Shown here piece after piece: positions 8,074 through 18,300 of a stretch of 39,511 nt of DNA (its first letter is position 1; each line of letters begins with the position of its first letter). The notes below the pieces were generated by a model. The model searched no databases. It saw nothing but the letters and a program-made list of their open reading frames with translations, and was not told where the DNA came from. Source of the stretch: Rhodospirillales bacterium (GTDB taxonomy: Bacteria > Pseudomonadota > Alphaproteobacteria > Rhodospirillales > Defluviicoccaceae); assembly GCA_007695045.1 (NCBI GenBank), contig REEP01000037.1:1-39511 (forward strand), read 5' to 3'. The position numbers and the translations under genes were made by a program.

Positions 8074-9293
8074 GCGGTCGTCCCCGGCACCGAGGCCTCC
8101 TCCGCCCGGATCGATCTTACCGCAGCGACGATGGCGTCCGCGGCTGTTGCCACCTCCGCGTCTGTCGTACCGCGGCCGAGACCGATGCGGATGCTGCACC
8201 CGGCCAAGTCGGCATCCAGACCCATGGCGCGCAGAACATAGGACGGCTCCACCGCGGCCGACGTGCACGCCGACCCGGTGGAAAGAGCGAGTCCGGGCAG
8301 GCGGGTTAGCAGCATCTCGGCATCTACGCCGGGAAAGGCCAAGTTGATGTTGCCGGGAATTCGGTACTCGGCATGGCCGTTGAGCCGGACATCCGGTACT
8401 CCTGAGCGGATCCGGTCCCACAAGCGCCGGCGCATTCCCAGAAGGCGCTTGGCCTCGTGTGCGCGTTCCGCGGCGGCCACGGCCGCAGCGGCCCCAAAGC
8501 CGACGCAAAGCGGTGCCGGCAGGGTTCCCGACCGAAAACCGCGTTCCTGTCCGCCGCCGTCCATCTCAGGCGCGATGCGGGCCCGCGGGCGCCGCCGCAC
8601 GTAGAGGGCGCCAATGCCCTTGGGTCCGTACATCTTATGGGCGGAAAGGCTCATCAGGTCGATCTGTAGGTCGTTGACGTCCAGTGGCGTCTTCCCGGCG
8701 GCCTGGGCCGCGTCGGTGTGAAACAGCGCCCCCCGGGACCGGCACAGCGCGCCGATCTCGGCGGCAGGCTGGATCACGCCGGTCTCGTTATTCACCGCCA
8801 TAACGGATACCACGGCCGTACGATCATCCACCGCGGCCGCCAGCGCCTCCAGATCGATCAGCCCATCCGCGCCAACTCCAATGCGGGACACCCGAAACCC
8901 CTCGTCTTCCAATCGTCGGACACTCTCCAGCACACACTTGTGCTCCGTCGTGCAGGTGACCACGCCGTCGCGCCCGCGCCCGCGATGGAACCGGGCCGCC
9001 CCCTTGATGGCTAGGTTGTTGGACTCGGTGGCGCCGGACGTGAAAATGACCTCCCGATCTTCCGCTCCCACCAAATCGGCCACCTGCCGGCGCGCCTTTT
9101 CCACCGCTGCCGCCGCCTCGGAGCCGAACGCATGGCTCTTGGAGCTGGGATTGCCGAATACTTCCGTGAAGAATGGCAGCATCGCTTCCACCACTCGGGG
9201 ATCGGTCGGTGTCGTGGCCTGGTAGTCCAGATAGACCGGCCGGCCGACGGATGCCGCCGGACCGCTCTGCATGCGCGTCGGAGTCATGTCCAC
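8064..9293 (-). CDS. iscS: Cysteine desulfurase IscS
   Basis: This PLP enzyme converts cysteine to alanine and a protein-bound persulfide used for Fe-S clusters and tRNA thiolation. The protein of 409 residues shows YLDYQATTPTDPRV, TSGATESNN, TEHKCVLE, the PLP aspartate in FHTDAAQAAGK, the Schiff-base Lys220 in SLSAHKMYGPKG, and the catalytic Cys343 in LALSTGSACTSA on the long mobile loop of group I (IscS/NifS) enzymes. The N-terminus is GTG 9293 (with AAGGG 8 nt upstream) or ATG 9287. It lies 20 bp downstream of a second, divergent desulfurase gene. The stop codon falls inside the degenerate copy of a 13-bp tandem repeat. It is the most likely sulfur donor for the MnmA encoded downstream. 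Confidence 0.95.
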   Translation of the reverse strand: MDMTPTRMQSGPAASVGRPVYLDYQATTPTDPRVVEAMLPFFTEVFGNPSSKSHAFGSEAAAAVEKARRQVADLVGAEDREVIFTSGATESNNLAIKGAARFHRGRGRDGVVTCTTEHKCVLESVRRLEDEGFRVSRIGVGADGLIDLEALAAAVDDRTAVVSVMAVNNETGVIQPAAEIGALCRSRGALFHTDAAQAAGKTPLDVNDLQIDLMSLSAHKMYGPKGIGALYVRRRPRARIAPEMDGGGQERGFRSGTLPAPLCVGFGAAAAVAAAERAHEAKRLLGMRRRLWDRIRSGVPDVRLNGHAEYRIPGNINLAFPGVDAEMLLTRLPGLALSTGSACTSAAVEPSYVLRAMGLDADLAGCSIRIGLGRGTTDAEVATAADAIVAAVRSIRAEEASVPGTTAPM

Positions 9294-9313
9294 AGTTCAA
9301 ACCCTTGTGTCCA

Positions 9314-10450
9314 TCATGCGGCGGAGGCGATACCATCACGCCGGCGCGCCGCGGTCCGCGCGGCGAGGTCGCTCCAGGCCGCAACGAACCGGTCGACATC
9401 ATGTTCGCTGGTGGTCCAGCCCAAGCTGACCCGGATGGTGGAGGCAGCGATCCGCTCGTCCACCGCCATCGCGGCCAGCACGTGGCTGCGTCCCACCTTG
9501 CCGGACGAGCAGGCGGCCCCGGCACTCACCGCCACCCCGGACAGGTCAAGCGCCATAACCTGAACGTCACTCGCGACGCCCGGCAAGCTCACGCATGTGG
9601 TGTTCGGCAAACGCGGCGCACCGGCCGCAATCACCATGCTCATCGGCATCTGCAGCCGCAAACGCGACTCCAGACGATCGCGTAAACCCTCAAGCTTGGC
9701 CGAATCCGGCAGCGTCGCAAGAGCCACCTCGGCGCCGGCACCGAAGCCCGCGATGCCAAGCACGTTTTCCGTGCCGGCGCGTCGGCCGCGTTCCTGCCCG
9801 CCGCCTCGCTGAAGCGGAGAAATGGCCACCCCAGGCCGGACAATCAACGCACCCGACCCCGCCGGCCCTCCGATCTTGTGGGCGGAAAGCGACAGCAAGT
9901 CCACCCCGAGCGAGACGACATCCACCGGGATTTTGCCAGCCGCCTGGATCGCATCGCAGTGCATCAGCGCCCCATGCCGGTGGGCCACGGTCACCACCTC
10001 GCCCACCGGCTGGATCGTCCCGGTCTCGTTATTGGCCAGCATGACGCAAACCAGCGCCGGTCGAGGATCGCCCTGCAGCAGCGCTTCCAGCGCCGCCAGA
10101 TCCACGATGCCGTCACCGTCGACCGGGATGCGTTCGCTTTCCGGAAGGGCTTCCAGCGTCGAGGCGTGCTCCGTCGCCGCCATCAGAACCCGGGATCGCC
10201 CGGTCCCATGCACCGCCAGCATGTTGGCTTCGGTGCCGCCGCTGGTGAACACAACCTCGGTCATGGACGCCCCCACCAGAGCCGCCACACGCGCGCGCGC
10301 TCGTTCGATGCACTGCCGGGCGGCGCGGCCCGAGCGGTGCACAGACGACGGGTTGCCGGCAATCGTCAAAGCTTCCGCGATTGCGTCGGCCACTTCCGGG
10401 CGCACCGGTGTGGTGGCGTTGTGGTCGAGGTAAGCAATCGTCTCAGGCAT
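9314..10450 (-). CDS. Second cysteine desulfurase, NifS/Spl1-like paralogue
   Basis: A 378-residue class V aminotransferase with every desulfurase hallmark: AYLDHNATTPVRPEV, TSGGTEANM, ATEHAST, the PLP-binding MHCDAIQAAGK, Schiff-base Lys192 in SLSAHKIGGP, and catalytic Cys314 in VSAGAACSSGKVG. It is clearly distinct from the neighbouring IscS and matches the extra NifS-like gene that precedes iscS in several alphaproteobacterial isc operons, for example Rickettsia (from memory). ATG 10450 lacks a strong ribosome site. It follows iscR by 51 bp, as expected for a gene under IscR control. Whether it feeds the same acceptors as IscS or a separate path is not shown by sequence. Confidence 0.93.
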   Translation of the reverse strand: MPETIAYLDHNATTPVRPEVADAIAEALTIAGNPSSVHRSGRAARQCIERARARVAALVGASMTEVVFTSGGTEANMLAVHGTGRSRVLMAATEHASTLEALPESERIPVDGDGIVDLAALEALLQGDPRPALVCVMLANNETGTIQPVGEVVTVAHRHGALMHCDAIQAAGKIPVDVVSLGVDLLSLSAHKIGGPAGSGALIVRPGVAISPLQRGGGQERGRRAGTENVLGIAGFGAGAEVALATLPDSAKLEGLRDRLESRLRLQMPMSMVIAAGAPRLPNTTCVSLPGVASDVQVMALDLSGVAVSAGAACSSGKVGRSHVLAAMAVDERIAASTIRVSLGWTTSEHDVDRFVAAWSDLAARTAARRRDGIASAA

Positions 10451-10501
10451 AGCGAAGGCGCAAAGAGGTCGAGGCGGCCCGTGGCTCCCGGGGCGTCCCG
10501 T

Positions 10502-11002
10502 TTATTGGGTGGTGGCGGCATGCACGGCGAGGCTGTCGCCCCCACTGCCGCCAGCGCGCAGCGACTGGAACAGTGCCCGGCTGCTGCCAAGAATGCGCCC
10601 CTCGCAGACATCCGCAAGACTGACGGAACTCAGATACAAAAAAATCTGGTTGCCCAGTTCCTCCCACAAATCGTGGGTGAGGCAGCGGCCACGGTGGGAA
10701 TGGCAGCCGGTGGGCGAGCCCGGCGTACAGCGGGTGGCCTTGATCGGCTCGTCCACCGCCAGAATCACGTCGGCCACCCGAAGCTGCGCCGCCGCCCGCC
10801 CGAGCAAGTAGCCGCCGCCGGGGCCACGCACGCTCTTGACCAGCCCGGCCCGCCGAAGCTTGCCAAACAGCTGCTCCAGGTAGGAGAGCGAAATTTCTTG
10901 TCGGTCCGCGATGTCCGCGAGTGTGACCGGTTTGCCGTTGCCGTGGAAGGCGAGGTCGGCCATGGCCATGACGGCGTAGCGTCCTTTGGTGCTGAGCTTC
11001 AC
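10502..11002 (-). CDS. iscR: Fe-S cluster-sensing regulator IscR (Rrf2 family)
   Basis: Start GTG 11002 is chosen because a strong AAAGGAGAT lies just upstream and the product begins VKLSTKGRYAVMAMADLA, as IscR proteins do; 166 residues result. The winged helix (1-65, with SLSYLEQLFGKLRRAGLV as recognition region) is followed by the cluster-binding segment with Cys92, Cys100, Cys107 and His110 (ending RCLTHDLWEEL). This matches IscR's three cysteines plus one histidine, with the longer spacing seen in alphaproteobacteria. With a [2Fe-2S] cluster IscR normally represses its own operon; apo-IscR controls other genes. It heads the desulfurase genes, so autoregulation is expected, but I could not find a convincing IscR box in the 82-bp spacer behind cysE. 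Confidence 0.95.
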   Translation of the reverse strand: MKLSTKGRYAVMAMADLAFHGNGKPVTLADIADRQEISLSYLEQLFGKLRRAGLVKSVRGPGGGYLLGRAAAQLRVADVILAVDEPIKATRCTPGSPTGCHSHRGRCLTHDLWEELGNQIFLYLSSVSLADVCEGRILGSSRALFQSLRAGGSGGDSLAVHAATTQ

Positions 11003-11084
11003 TGCCGGATCTCCTTTGTCACTGCCCGCGCCGGGCCGGTCCCGAGCGGGCCACACCTTGAAACGAAACGCACCGCAGTCAGCG

Positions 11085-11876
11085 TCAGCGGCGCCTGTGA
11101 TCGCCGACCGCAGCCATGGGGGTACTCATGGGGATCCCGTCGTGGGCATCAGCTCTCAGGTCCCTCGCGTCATCGTCGGCAGAAGATCCGGCCTCGCAAA
11201 GACGCGCTTCGAGTTCGCCAATGCGGTTTTGCAGAGCGGACATCTGGGCGCGCATGGTCTCGATCGTGGCCAGCACCGGGTCCGGGCAGCCTTCCGCCGG
11301 AGTGCCATAGGCGACGAACCGTTGCGCGGCCATCCGATCGCGCGGCATCACCGGGTGGGCCGGAATGCCGACGGCGGTCACACCCTTGGGCAGATCGCGC
11401 GAGACCACGGCGTTGGCACCGATCCGCGCCCCCTCGCCAATCGTGATTGGCCCCAGCACCTGCGCACCGGCGCCAACGATCACACCATTCCTGAGCGTCG
11501 GGTGGCGCTTGATGTCCACTTGCGTATGGGAGTCGACCGAGGGGGCAATGCCTCCCAGGGTCACCCCCTGGTACAGGGTCACGTCGTCGCCGATCTCCGA
11601 CGTCTCGCCGATCACCACGCCGAAGCCGTGGTCGATCACGAAGCGGGCGCCGATGGTGGCGCCGGGATGGATTTCAATCGCAGTCAGCAACCGTGCAAAC
11701 TGGGAGATCAACCGCGCCAGCAGCCGGAGGCGGCGCCGCCACAGGGCGCTGGACAGCCGATAGAAAATGATGGCATGGAAGCCGGGGTAACACAGCACAA
11801 CCTCCAGCCGTGACCGTGCCGCCGGGTCACGCGCCATGAATGAATCGATATCTTCTTGTATCCTCTTGAAAAACAT
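11085..11876 (-). CDS. cysE: Serine O-acetyltransferase (short CysE/EpsC type)
   Basis: CysE makes O-acetylserine from serine and acetyl-CoA, the committed step to cysteine. From ATG 11876 ([20 protein letters not shown]) the protein has 263 residues and lacks the long N-terminal helical domain of enteric CysE, so it is the short form. The left-handed beta helix is evident from hexapeptide repeats: [10 protein letters not shown], the catalytic-site [49 protein letters not shown]-terminal coiled-coil-like tail (about residues 195-235, [21 protein letters not shown]) ends in a disordered stretch. It is the first gene of the sulfur series, 82 bp before iscR. The cysteine it leads to is the substrate of both desulfurases. 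Confidence 0.92.
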   Translation of the reverse strand: MFFKRIQEDIDSFMARDPAARSRLEVVLCYPGFHAIIFYRLSSALWRRRLRLLARLISQFARLLTAIEIHPGATIGARFVIDHGFGVVIGETSEIGDDVTLYQGVTLGGIAPSVDSHTQVDIKRHPTLRNGVIVGAGAQVLGPITIGEGARIGANAVVSRDLPKGVTAVGIPAHPVMPRDRMAAQRFVAYGTPAEGCPDPVLATIETMRAQMSALQNRIGELEARLCEAGSSADDDARDLRADAHDGIPMSTPMAAVGDHRRR

Positions 11877-12112
11877 GGTCGCTGCGGTAACTCTGTAGGG
11901 CTCGCATGAAAGGCGCGCTCCGGCTTGCGGTGCGCAATCGGAGCTTCGTTCAACGGCTTCCAATGACGTTTCGACATAATAGGATGTCCGAGTCCGGCAT
12001 TCAAGTATGCAGGGCCAAACAGCAGCGTTTCAATAGCGCTTCCCCGAGCGCGTGACTCGGGTTAACGGCAACGGCTCGCCAGCGGGCCGAGACGGCGGAT
12101 GACGCAGAGACC

Positions 12113-12757
12113 ATGCCCGATGTGATCTTCAACGGAACCGAGGGCCGGCTCGAGGGCCGGTATCATCATTCCAAGCGGCCGTCTGCGCCGGTGGCGCTGG
12201 TTCTGCACCCGCATCCGTTGCAAGGCGGCACCATGAACAACCGGATCGTGTTCGCCCTGTTTCAGGCGTTTCAGCGCCGCGGCTTCTCGGTGCTGCGCTT
12301 CAATTTCCGCGGTGTGGGGCGGTCACAGGGCTGGTTCGATAACGGCCACGGTGAACTCAATGACGGCGCTTCAGCGCTGGACTGGCTGGAAAGCATCAAT
12401 CCAAACGCGGCCGAATGCTGGATCGCCGGCTATTCATTCGGCGCCTGGATCGGCATGCAGCTTATGATGCGCCGTCCCGAAATCACCCGATTCATCACCG
12501 TGGCACCGCCGGCGGGAGCGCAGGATTTCACCTTCCTCGCGCCCTGCCCCGCTTCCGGCCTGATCGTGCACGGCGATGCCGATACGCTGGTACCGATCCA
12601 GGGGGTCGCCAAGCTGGCGGCCAAGCTGGCCCAGCAGCGCAACATCAAAGTAGAATACCATCCCGTCGCCGGCGCCGACCACTTGTTCTCCACGGGCATG
12701 GACGAACTGATGACCGTGGTCGGCGACTACCTGGACCGCGCTCTCGCTCCGGCGTGA
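12113..12757 (+). CDS. Alpha/beta hydrolase (COG2945-like)
   Basis: A 214-residue single-domain hydrolase, the usual size of this small family. The catalytic triad can be read: nucleophile Ser108 in AGYSFGAW (GxSxG), Asp157 in VHGDADTLVP, and His190 in GADHLFS. HPHPLQGGTMNN provides the oxyanion region typical of COG2945 proteins, and FNFRGVGRSQG is a conserved turn. The enzyme is cytoplasmic (no signal peptide); its substrate is unknown, with small esters or acyl groups likely. It is divergent from cysE across a 236-bp spacer in which I see no clear operator, and it converges with anmK with 10 bp between the stops. Confidence 0.85.
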   Translation: MPDVIFNGTEGRLEGRYHHSKRPSAPVALVLHPHPLQGGTMNNRIVFALFQAFQRRGFSVLRFNFRGVGRSQGWFDNGHGELNDGASALDWLESINPNAAECWIAGYSFGAWIGMQLMMRRPEITRFITVAPPAGAQDFTFLAPCPASGLIVHGDADTLVPIQGVAKLAAKLAQQRNIKVEYHPVAGADHLFSTGMDELMTVVGDYLDRALAPA

Positions 12758-12771
12758 TGCGGCCGCGTCAC
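12754..12771. terminator. Palindrome covering both stop codons of a convergent pair
   Basis: GTGATGCGG/CCGCGTCAC at 12754-12771 is an 18-bp palindrome with a single T:G mismatch. It spans the hydrolase stop (12755-12757) and the anmK stop (12768-12770). It could fold into a hairpin with a GGCC loop on either strand. There is no T-tract, so terminator activity is only inferred. Confidence 0.35.
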
Positions 12772-14021
12772 CGCAGCCCCGCACCCGCCGCAGCAACCCC
12801 GCCCGGCCGATGCATCACCCCGCCCCGGGTTGGCGCGGGCACACCGGTGGTGGACGGCAGGCTGAGCGGCAGCCCCTTGACCGATCGTACCGCCAGGAAC
12901 GCGAAGGCCTGAGCTTCCAGTGCGTCACCGTCCCAGCCGGCTGCCTCCACCGGTTCCACCGGCGCCGGCAAGGCATCGGCCAGCATTGCCATCATCGTGC
13001 CGTTGAGCCGCCCGCCACCGCAGATCAACCAGCGCGACGGCGGCACCGGCAGAAATGCCTGGCCCTGGGCCACGGCACGTACGGTGAAAGCAGTCAGAGT
13101 GGCCGCCCCGTCCTCGGCGCTCAAGCCGACAACGGCATCCAGCACCGCTGCGTAGGTGTTTCGGTCCAGCGACTTGGGCGGTGGCGCCCGAAAATACGGA
13201 TCGCCGAGCCAAGCGGTTACCAAGTCATCCCGCACCCGGCCGCCACGGGCGAGCCGTCCACGTTCATCCCAGCGGCGCCCGGACATCCGCCGCACCCAGT
13301 CATCGACCAGGGCGTTGCCCGGCCCGGTATCGAACGCCATCACAAGGTCACCGCCGTCCGGTGCATCGCCGATCCAAGTAACGTTGGCGACCCCGCCGAT
13401 GTTGAGCACCGCCACCGGCTTCATCACAGACCACGCCATGGCGGCATGGAACAATGAGGCCAAAGGAGCCCCATGGCCACCCGCAGCGACGTCGGCAGAG
13501 CGGAAATCCGCCACCACCGGGATTCCGAGCAAGTCCGCGAGAGCCTGCCCGTCACCCATCTGCCGGGTAAGTCGTCGCTCCGGCCGATGCAGCACGGTGT
13601 GACCGTGAAAACCGACCACGTCGACCGCGGCCGCATCGACCCCAACGGCCGTCAGAAGCCGCTCGACCGCCGCGGCGTGCAGCACGGTCAACTCCCGGAC
13701 CACATCGTCAGCTTCGGTGCCCGGGGCGGATCCCAGCAAGGCGCGCAAGCGGGTACGGAAGGCCTCCGCATAGGGATAGGTGGCGACGCCACCGAAATGC
13801 AGCACGCGCTCACCGTCGGTAGTCAGCAGTGCTGCATCAATGCCGTCCATGGACGTGCCGCTCATCAGCCCCACAGCGACCAGCGGCTTGGTGTCGACGG
13901 TGCGGTCTACCGCATCCTGGCAGCTCTGGGCGGGTCCCGGTGCCGACGTTGTGTCGACGGCGGATTGTGTGCTACAGGCGCCGCCACGGTTGCCGTCCCC
14001 GTCCTCGTTCCACCGGTCCAT
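12768..14021 (-). CDS. anmK: Anhydro-N-acetylmuramic acid kinase AnmK
   Basis: AnmK phosphorylates and opens 1,6-anhydro-MurNAc released during peptidoglycan turnover, making MurNAc-6-phosphate for recycling. The core is unmistakable: [16 protein letters not shown] (nucleotide site), [29 protein letters not shown] (catalytic Asp), [25 protein letters not shown], and [13 protein letters not shown] near the end. The start is unclear. ATG 14021 gives a 42-residue, Asp/Gly/Thr-rich extension with no family resemblance and overlaps the tyrS ATG on the other strand. The only other in-frame start before the GLMSGTS motif is GTG 13874, which trims into the first strand. The gene has no linked recycling genes here, but the L,D-transpeptidase and lipoprotein at 24-25 kb also act on the wall. 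Confidence 0.92.
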   Translation of the reverse strand: MDRWNEDGDGNRGGACSTQSAVDTTSAPGPAQSCQDAVDRTVDTKPLVAVGLMSGTSMDGIDAALLTTDGERVLHFGGVATYPYAEAFRTRLRALLGSAPGTEADDVVRELTVLHAAAVERLLTAVGVDAAAVDVVGFHGHTVLHRPERRLTRQMGDGQALADLLGIPVVADFRSADVAAGGHGAPLASLFHAAMAWSVMKPVAVLNIGGVANVTWIGDAPDGGDLVMAFDTGPGNALVDDWVRRMSGRRWDERGRLARGGRVRDDLVTAWLGDPYFRAPPPKSLDRNTYAAVLDAVVGLSAEDGAATLTAFTVRAVAQGQAFLPVPPSRWLICGGGRLNGTMMAMLADALPAPVEPVEAAGWDGDALEAQAFAFLAVRSVKGLPLSLPSTTGVPAPTRGGVMHRPGGVAAAGAGLR

Positions 14022-15285
14022 GGATATGTCCCCCGATTACCGTTCCAATTTCCTCCGCACCGTCGTCGACCGCGGCTATCTGCATCAGTGCACCGATCTC
14101 GACGCGTTGGACGCGCACTTGACCGGCGGCAATGCTATGGTGGGTTATATCGGCTTCGACTGCACCGCACCAAGCCTGCATGCCGGCAGCTTGGTCTCGA
14201 TCATGCTGTTGCGCAAGTTTCAGCAGGCGGGGCATCAGCCGATCGTGCTCATGGGGGGCGGCACCACCCGCATCGGCGATCCCTCGGGCCGGGATGCGGC
14301 GCGTCAACTCTTGGATGACGCTACCATCGCCGCCAACATGGCCGGCATCCGCACCGTTTTCGCCCGCTTCCTTCGATTCGGCGACGGACCGACCGATGCC
14401 GTCATGGTCAACAACGCTGACTGGCTGGACGACCTCCGCTACATCCCGTTCCTGCGGGACTACGGCCGCCACCTCTCGGTCAACCGCATGCTCACATTCG
14501 ATTCGGTGCGGCTGCGCCTGGAGCGGGAGCAGCCACTGAGCTTTCTTGAGTTCAACTACATGGTCCTTCAGGCCTATGACTTCCTGGAGCTGGCGCGGCG
14601 CCGCGATTGCGTGCTGCAGATGGGCGGCTCCGATCAATGGGGCAACATCGTCGGTGGTGTCGATCTGGCGCGGCGGATCGACGGGCGCACCTTGTTCGGC
14701 CTGACCACGCCGCTGCTCACCACCGCGTCGGGCGCCAAGATGGGCAAGACCGCCGCCGGGGCGGTCTGGCTTTCGCCCGAGATGCTGTCGCCTTATCAGT
14801 ACTGGCAGTTCTGGCGGAATACCGAAGATGCTGACGTGGGCCGCTTTCTTCGTCTGTTCACCGAACTGCCGCTCGATGAAGTCCGGCGACTGGAAACGCT
14901 TCAGGGGGCCGAGATCAACCACGCCAAGGAGGTGCTCGCCAACGAAGCAACGCGCCTGTGCCACGGCGAGGCCGCCGCCGCCAGCGCCGCGGAGACGGCA
15001 CGCCAGACCTTCGCCGAACAGGCCACCGGCGACGATCTGCCGACCGTGGCGGTGGCCACGTCCGAGTTGGCGGACGGCGTGCCGGTGCCCGAACTGTTTC
15101 GCCGCAGCGGCTTGGCCGCCAGCAACAGCGATGCCCGCCGCCTGATCAAGGGCGGGGGCGCCCGTATCAACAACACGGTCGTGGACAGCGAGCACAGGCT
15201 GGTCACCGCTGCCGACCTGACGCCTCAGGGAGTGGTCAAGCTGTCTGCCGGACGTAAGCGGCATGCACTCATCCGTGCCGTCTGA
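14020..15285 (+). CDS. tyrS: Tyrosyl-tRNA synthetase TyrS
   Basis: TyrS charges tRNA-Tyr with tyrosine. From ATG 14020 ([19 protein letters not shown]) there are 421 residues. Class I features are present: the tyrosine pocket [12 protein letters not shown], the HIGH-like HAGS (residues 54-57), GDPSGRD, the specificity-helix motif [14 protein letters not shown], and the KMSKS-like KMGKT (240-244). The C-terminal S4 RNA-binding domain (about 350-421) contains [20 protein letters not shown] and VVDSEHRL. The start overlaps the anmK ATG on the opposite strand (CCATGG palindrome); ATG 14026 is an in-frame alternative. It converges with the DUF3971 gene, with a small hairpin between them. Confidence 0.96.
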   Translation: MDMSPDYRSNFLRTVVDRGYLHQCTDLDALDAHLTGGNAMVGYIGFDCTAPSLHAGSLVSIMLLRKFQQAGHQPIVLMGGGTTRIGDPSGRDAARQLLDDATIAANMAGIRTVFARFLRFGDGPTDAVMVNNADWLDDLRYIPFLRDYGRHLSVNRMLTFDSVRLRLEREQPLSFLEFNYMVLQAYDFLELARRRDCVLQMGGSDQWGNIVGGVDLARRIDGRTLFGLTTPLLTTASGAKMGKTAAGAVWLSPEMLSPYQYWQFWRNTEDADVGRFLRLFTELPLDEVRRLETLQGAEINHAKEVLANEATRLCHGEAAAASAAETARQTFAEQATGDDLPTVAVATSELADGVPVPELFRRSGLAASNSDARRLIKGGGARINNTVVDSEHRLVTAADLTPQGVVKLSAGRKRHALIRAV

Positions 15286-15308
15286 GCCGCGGCGCGCGCG
15301 TGCAAACG

Positions 15309-15330
15309 ACACGGCGGTAGGGTTCCGTGT
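15309..15330. terminator. Hairpin between convergent tyrS and DUF3971 genes
   Basis: ACACGG (15309-15314) and CCGTGT (15325-15330) form a perfect 6-bp stem around a 10-nt loop in the 44-bp spacer, ending at the first base of the opposing stop codon (TAA, 15332-15330). No T-tract follows, so its role as a bidirectional terminator is inferred from position and symmetry. Confidence 0.35.
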
Positions 15331-18300
15331 TATCGTACAGAGTCGGCCGGCTCAAGCGGGAGCTTGCCTCCGTCAACAGTTGTTCCGGCAAGCGCGCCGA
15401 AGATGTTGCGCACGAAACCCGGTGCCAAGGCAGCCAGCGGGTTAACCGAGATGTGCGGGTCGTCGAGTGATCCGGTGGCACGGTAGGTGGCGGCGAAAAC
15501 GCCCCCCCCCTGCTCCCCGCCGGTGAGCAGGTTGCCGAGGACCGGTATCCGACCGAGTGTGGCGTTGACCGCATAGAGCGGGACCACGGTCCCGCGAACA
15601 TCGACGGTGCCCGCTTCCAGCGCAGCTCTCCCGGAGGCGGTGATGCCGAGTGACAGGCCCGACGCGCGGGCGTTGGTGAACTCCAGAAGGTCCCCGCTGT
15701 AGGTGAACGGCACATCCAGCACCGAGAAAGCGAGGCCCTCCCCCCGCAGAGCAGATTCAATCCCGGTCAAGGCCATGACACTCAGCAAATGGGCGATGAA
15801 CGGTGCGCCGGTGACGGTGTAATCGCGCACCAGCAACCGCCCTTCCAGGGCCCGGCTGGGCCGATGGTCCGCAAAAGTGGCGTCCAGGGTCAGATGACCG
15901 CCTGTCATGGCGTCGAACAGGCCCAATGTCCTGAGGGCGTCCCCGGCATCGTCGGCGGTCACAAGAAGGTGACGATGGCCTCGGTCGTCGGGTTGCAGCA
16001 GTGTTGTGAGGCGGCTGCCGGCGGTGGTGTTGGCGCGAGCGTTGACGCGGCTGAGCCGCGGGCCGATCTGTGTCAGCGATCCCGCCAGATCATGCAGCCG
16101 GCGATCCTCGCCGAGCCAGATGCTGCCGATATCGGCGGTGAGACGCAATTCGCGCTCCTCGCCCACCACGGCCGGTCCTGCCGACGGTCGGCGCAGGTGT
16201 TCGAGCATGGGCGCGAGGTCCAGGCTGTTGCCCCTGATGTGTACCGCCCAGCCACCATCGGCCAAGGCACTGGCGTGCCCTCGGGCATCGGTTCGGCCCG
16301 CAACAAGCGTGGTGATCTCGACCGACTCCACCGCTTGATCGGCGCTGAACCGCACCGTTCCGCCGGCGCGATGGGTGCCCCCGGCAAGGAATGCGTCGGC
16401 GTTCACTTCGGCTACGCGACCATCCTGCATCGTCAGGGCGATCTCGGCGGTGCCAGTCGCACCGGAGGGCTTGTTCAACATCAAGGCTGGAACATTCAGC
16501 GCAAGCGGCGCAAGGTCCAGCGTCGCCGTCAGCGCACCCTGACCCGCCGACGTTTCGGTCGCGGTCACGACGGCGGCGAGGGACCCACCGGCCATGGCCT
16601 CCGCCAGCAACGTCCGGCCGAAGATGACCTCCTGAGCCTGCGCCACGTCGGCCGATGGTATCGTGACGGTGACGGTTCGCAGAATCTCCCGGCTGCGATC
16701 GAATGTCTCACGCGCCTCGAAGGTGCCCGCGACACCACCAAGCGCCCCACTGCCATTCAGTTTGAGGCCGTCCTTGTCAACAAACAGGGTCAACCGGCCC
16801 TGGGTCAGGTCCCGGCCCAGTATGGCGTCGGTGACGGTGACCGCCTCTGCATCGGCGTCCGCCCGGATCGCGACGTCGTCGAAACTTAGGTCGGCGAGCA
16901 GGGGGAACCCGATGGCGAGTCGCACCACGGCCGCCCCGCTCACCGCGTCAGGGCGGATACCGATCTTCTGGGCATAACCCAGCGGCGGGTGATCGATCAG
17001 GCTCAGATGATCCCTGAGCGGCCCTTCGACCGTGAGCCGGATATCGGCCCGATCCCGGGCTGCTGATAGGTCATCAAAGCGGATTGTACCTGCGGTGACG
17101 CGAAGCGAATTCCAGCGGCCGCCGTCGAGCGTGATGGTGACGGCTTCGGTATCGAAGATCGCATGGCCGGAGGCTGCTTCCACCGGCGGCATCGACGGAA
17201 GGTAGCGTACCCGCGCCCCGACCAACTCGGCCGTCCCGGCCAGTCCGTGAACGTGATAGTGGCCCGAAGCATCTTCGCGGAGATCGAGGGACACTGCGGC
17301 GCGGGGGAACCTGCCCGCGGCCAAATTCCCGGTCATCCACTTGCGGGTGCCGGGTTTGATGGGGGGCGGCCAGTAACGGCTCAGTTCGTCGACGCCGAGA
17401 TGCTGAAGGGCGGCGGCAACGCGGATACGGCGAATGTCGGCAGCCGCGTCGACGATCGCATGGCCGGCCAAGCGAGGGCCATGCAGGTCGGCTTGCAAAT
17501 CGTCGATGCGGAGGTCCTGATTGACGAGACCATACTGGCCGCGCAGGGACAACCGACGCATCGGCAGGTCATGGTCGAGGGGCTCGGGTAGCCGCACATG
17601 CCCTTGCTCGCCGAAGTCCAGGGCGAGGTCGCCAATCCACAGCACCCCCTGATCTGCGTCCAGCCCCCCGCGCAGATTGATGCCGGCAATGGGGACGCGG
17701 GTCGGGTGGGGATCGTCGGCGGCCCCGGGCATCAGGTCACCCGGGATGACGAGAGTGCCGGCGCCACCGGTAATATCCAACCCGGCACCGACCAGCCCGC
17801 CGGCCGACGTCAAGTCCAGCATGACGGTGCCGCTCAACGGGAGGTCGATGCCGCCGATCGTGGCAGGCCCGGAGCCGGAATGGGAAAACACGGCCGGGCG
17901 GAAATCGGCGAAGACTGCGCCGATGTCAAGGCGCGCGGTCTCGGGAACGTACCGCCCTTTGATGCTGACCTCGGCGGCCGCACGCTTCGGCCCCGCTTCT
18001 TCCGGGTCGGCACCGACAAGAGCGAGGTCGGCTGCGACCCGGATGGCCTTCCCGTCGCGCCACACCTGGAGCGTCGCATCCGGTACCACCACGCTAATGC
18101 CGAGCCGCACATCGTCAAACCGGAGGTGCGCATCGACGATCTCGACGCGTCGCAGGTGTCCGAGAAACCCGGCAAGGCCCGTTGTGTTCGCACTGTGTTC
18201 CGGCAAGTCCAGATCGGCCGGCCGGAATCGGTGCTCGCCGGCATCGTCCGGCACAATCAAGGCCAGACCGTCGGCATCCCGGCGGATGGCGAAACGAGGC

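Noticed and set aside
9878-11446. 522-residue plus-strand open frame across the desulfurase, iscR and cysE genes
   Set aside because: It spans the reverse strand of three recognised genes and has no domain pattern of its own.
13972-15312. 446-residue minus-strand open frame opposite tyrS
   Set aside because: Antisense to tyrS, whose HAGS, KMGKT and S4 motifs are intact; composition is typical of a shadow frame.
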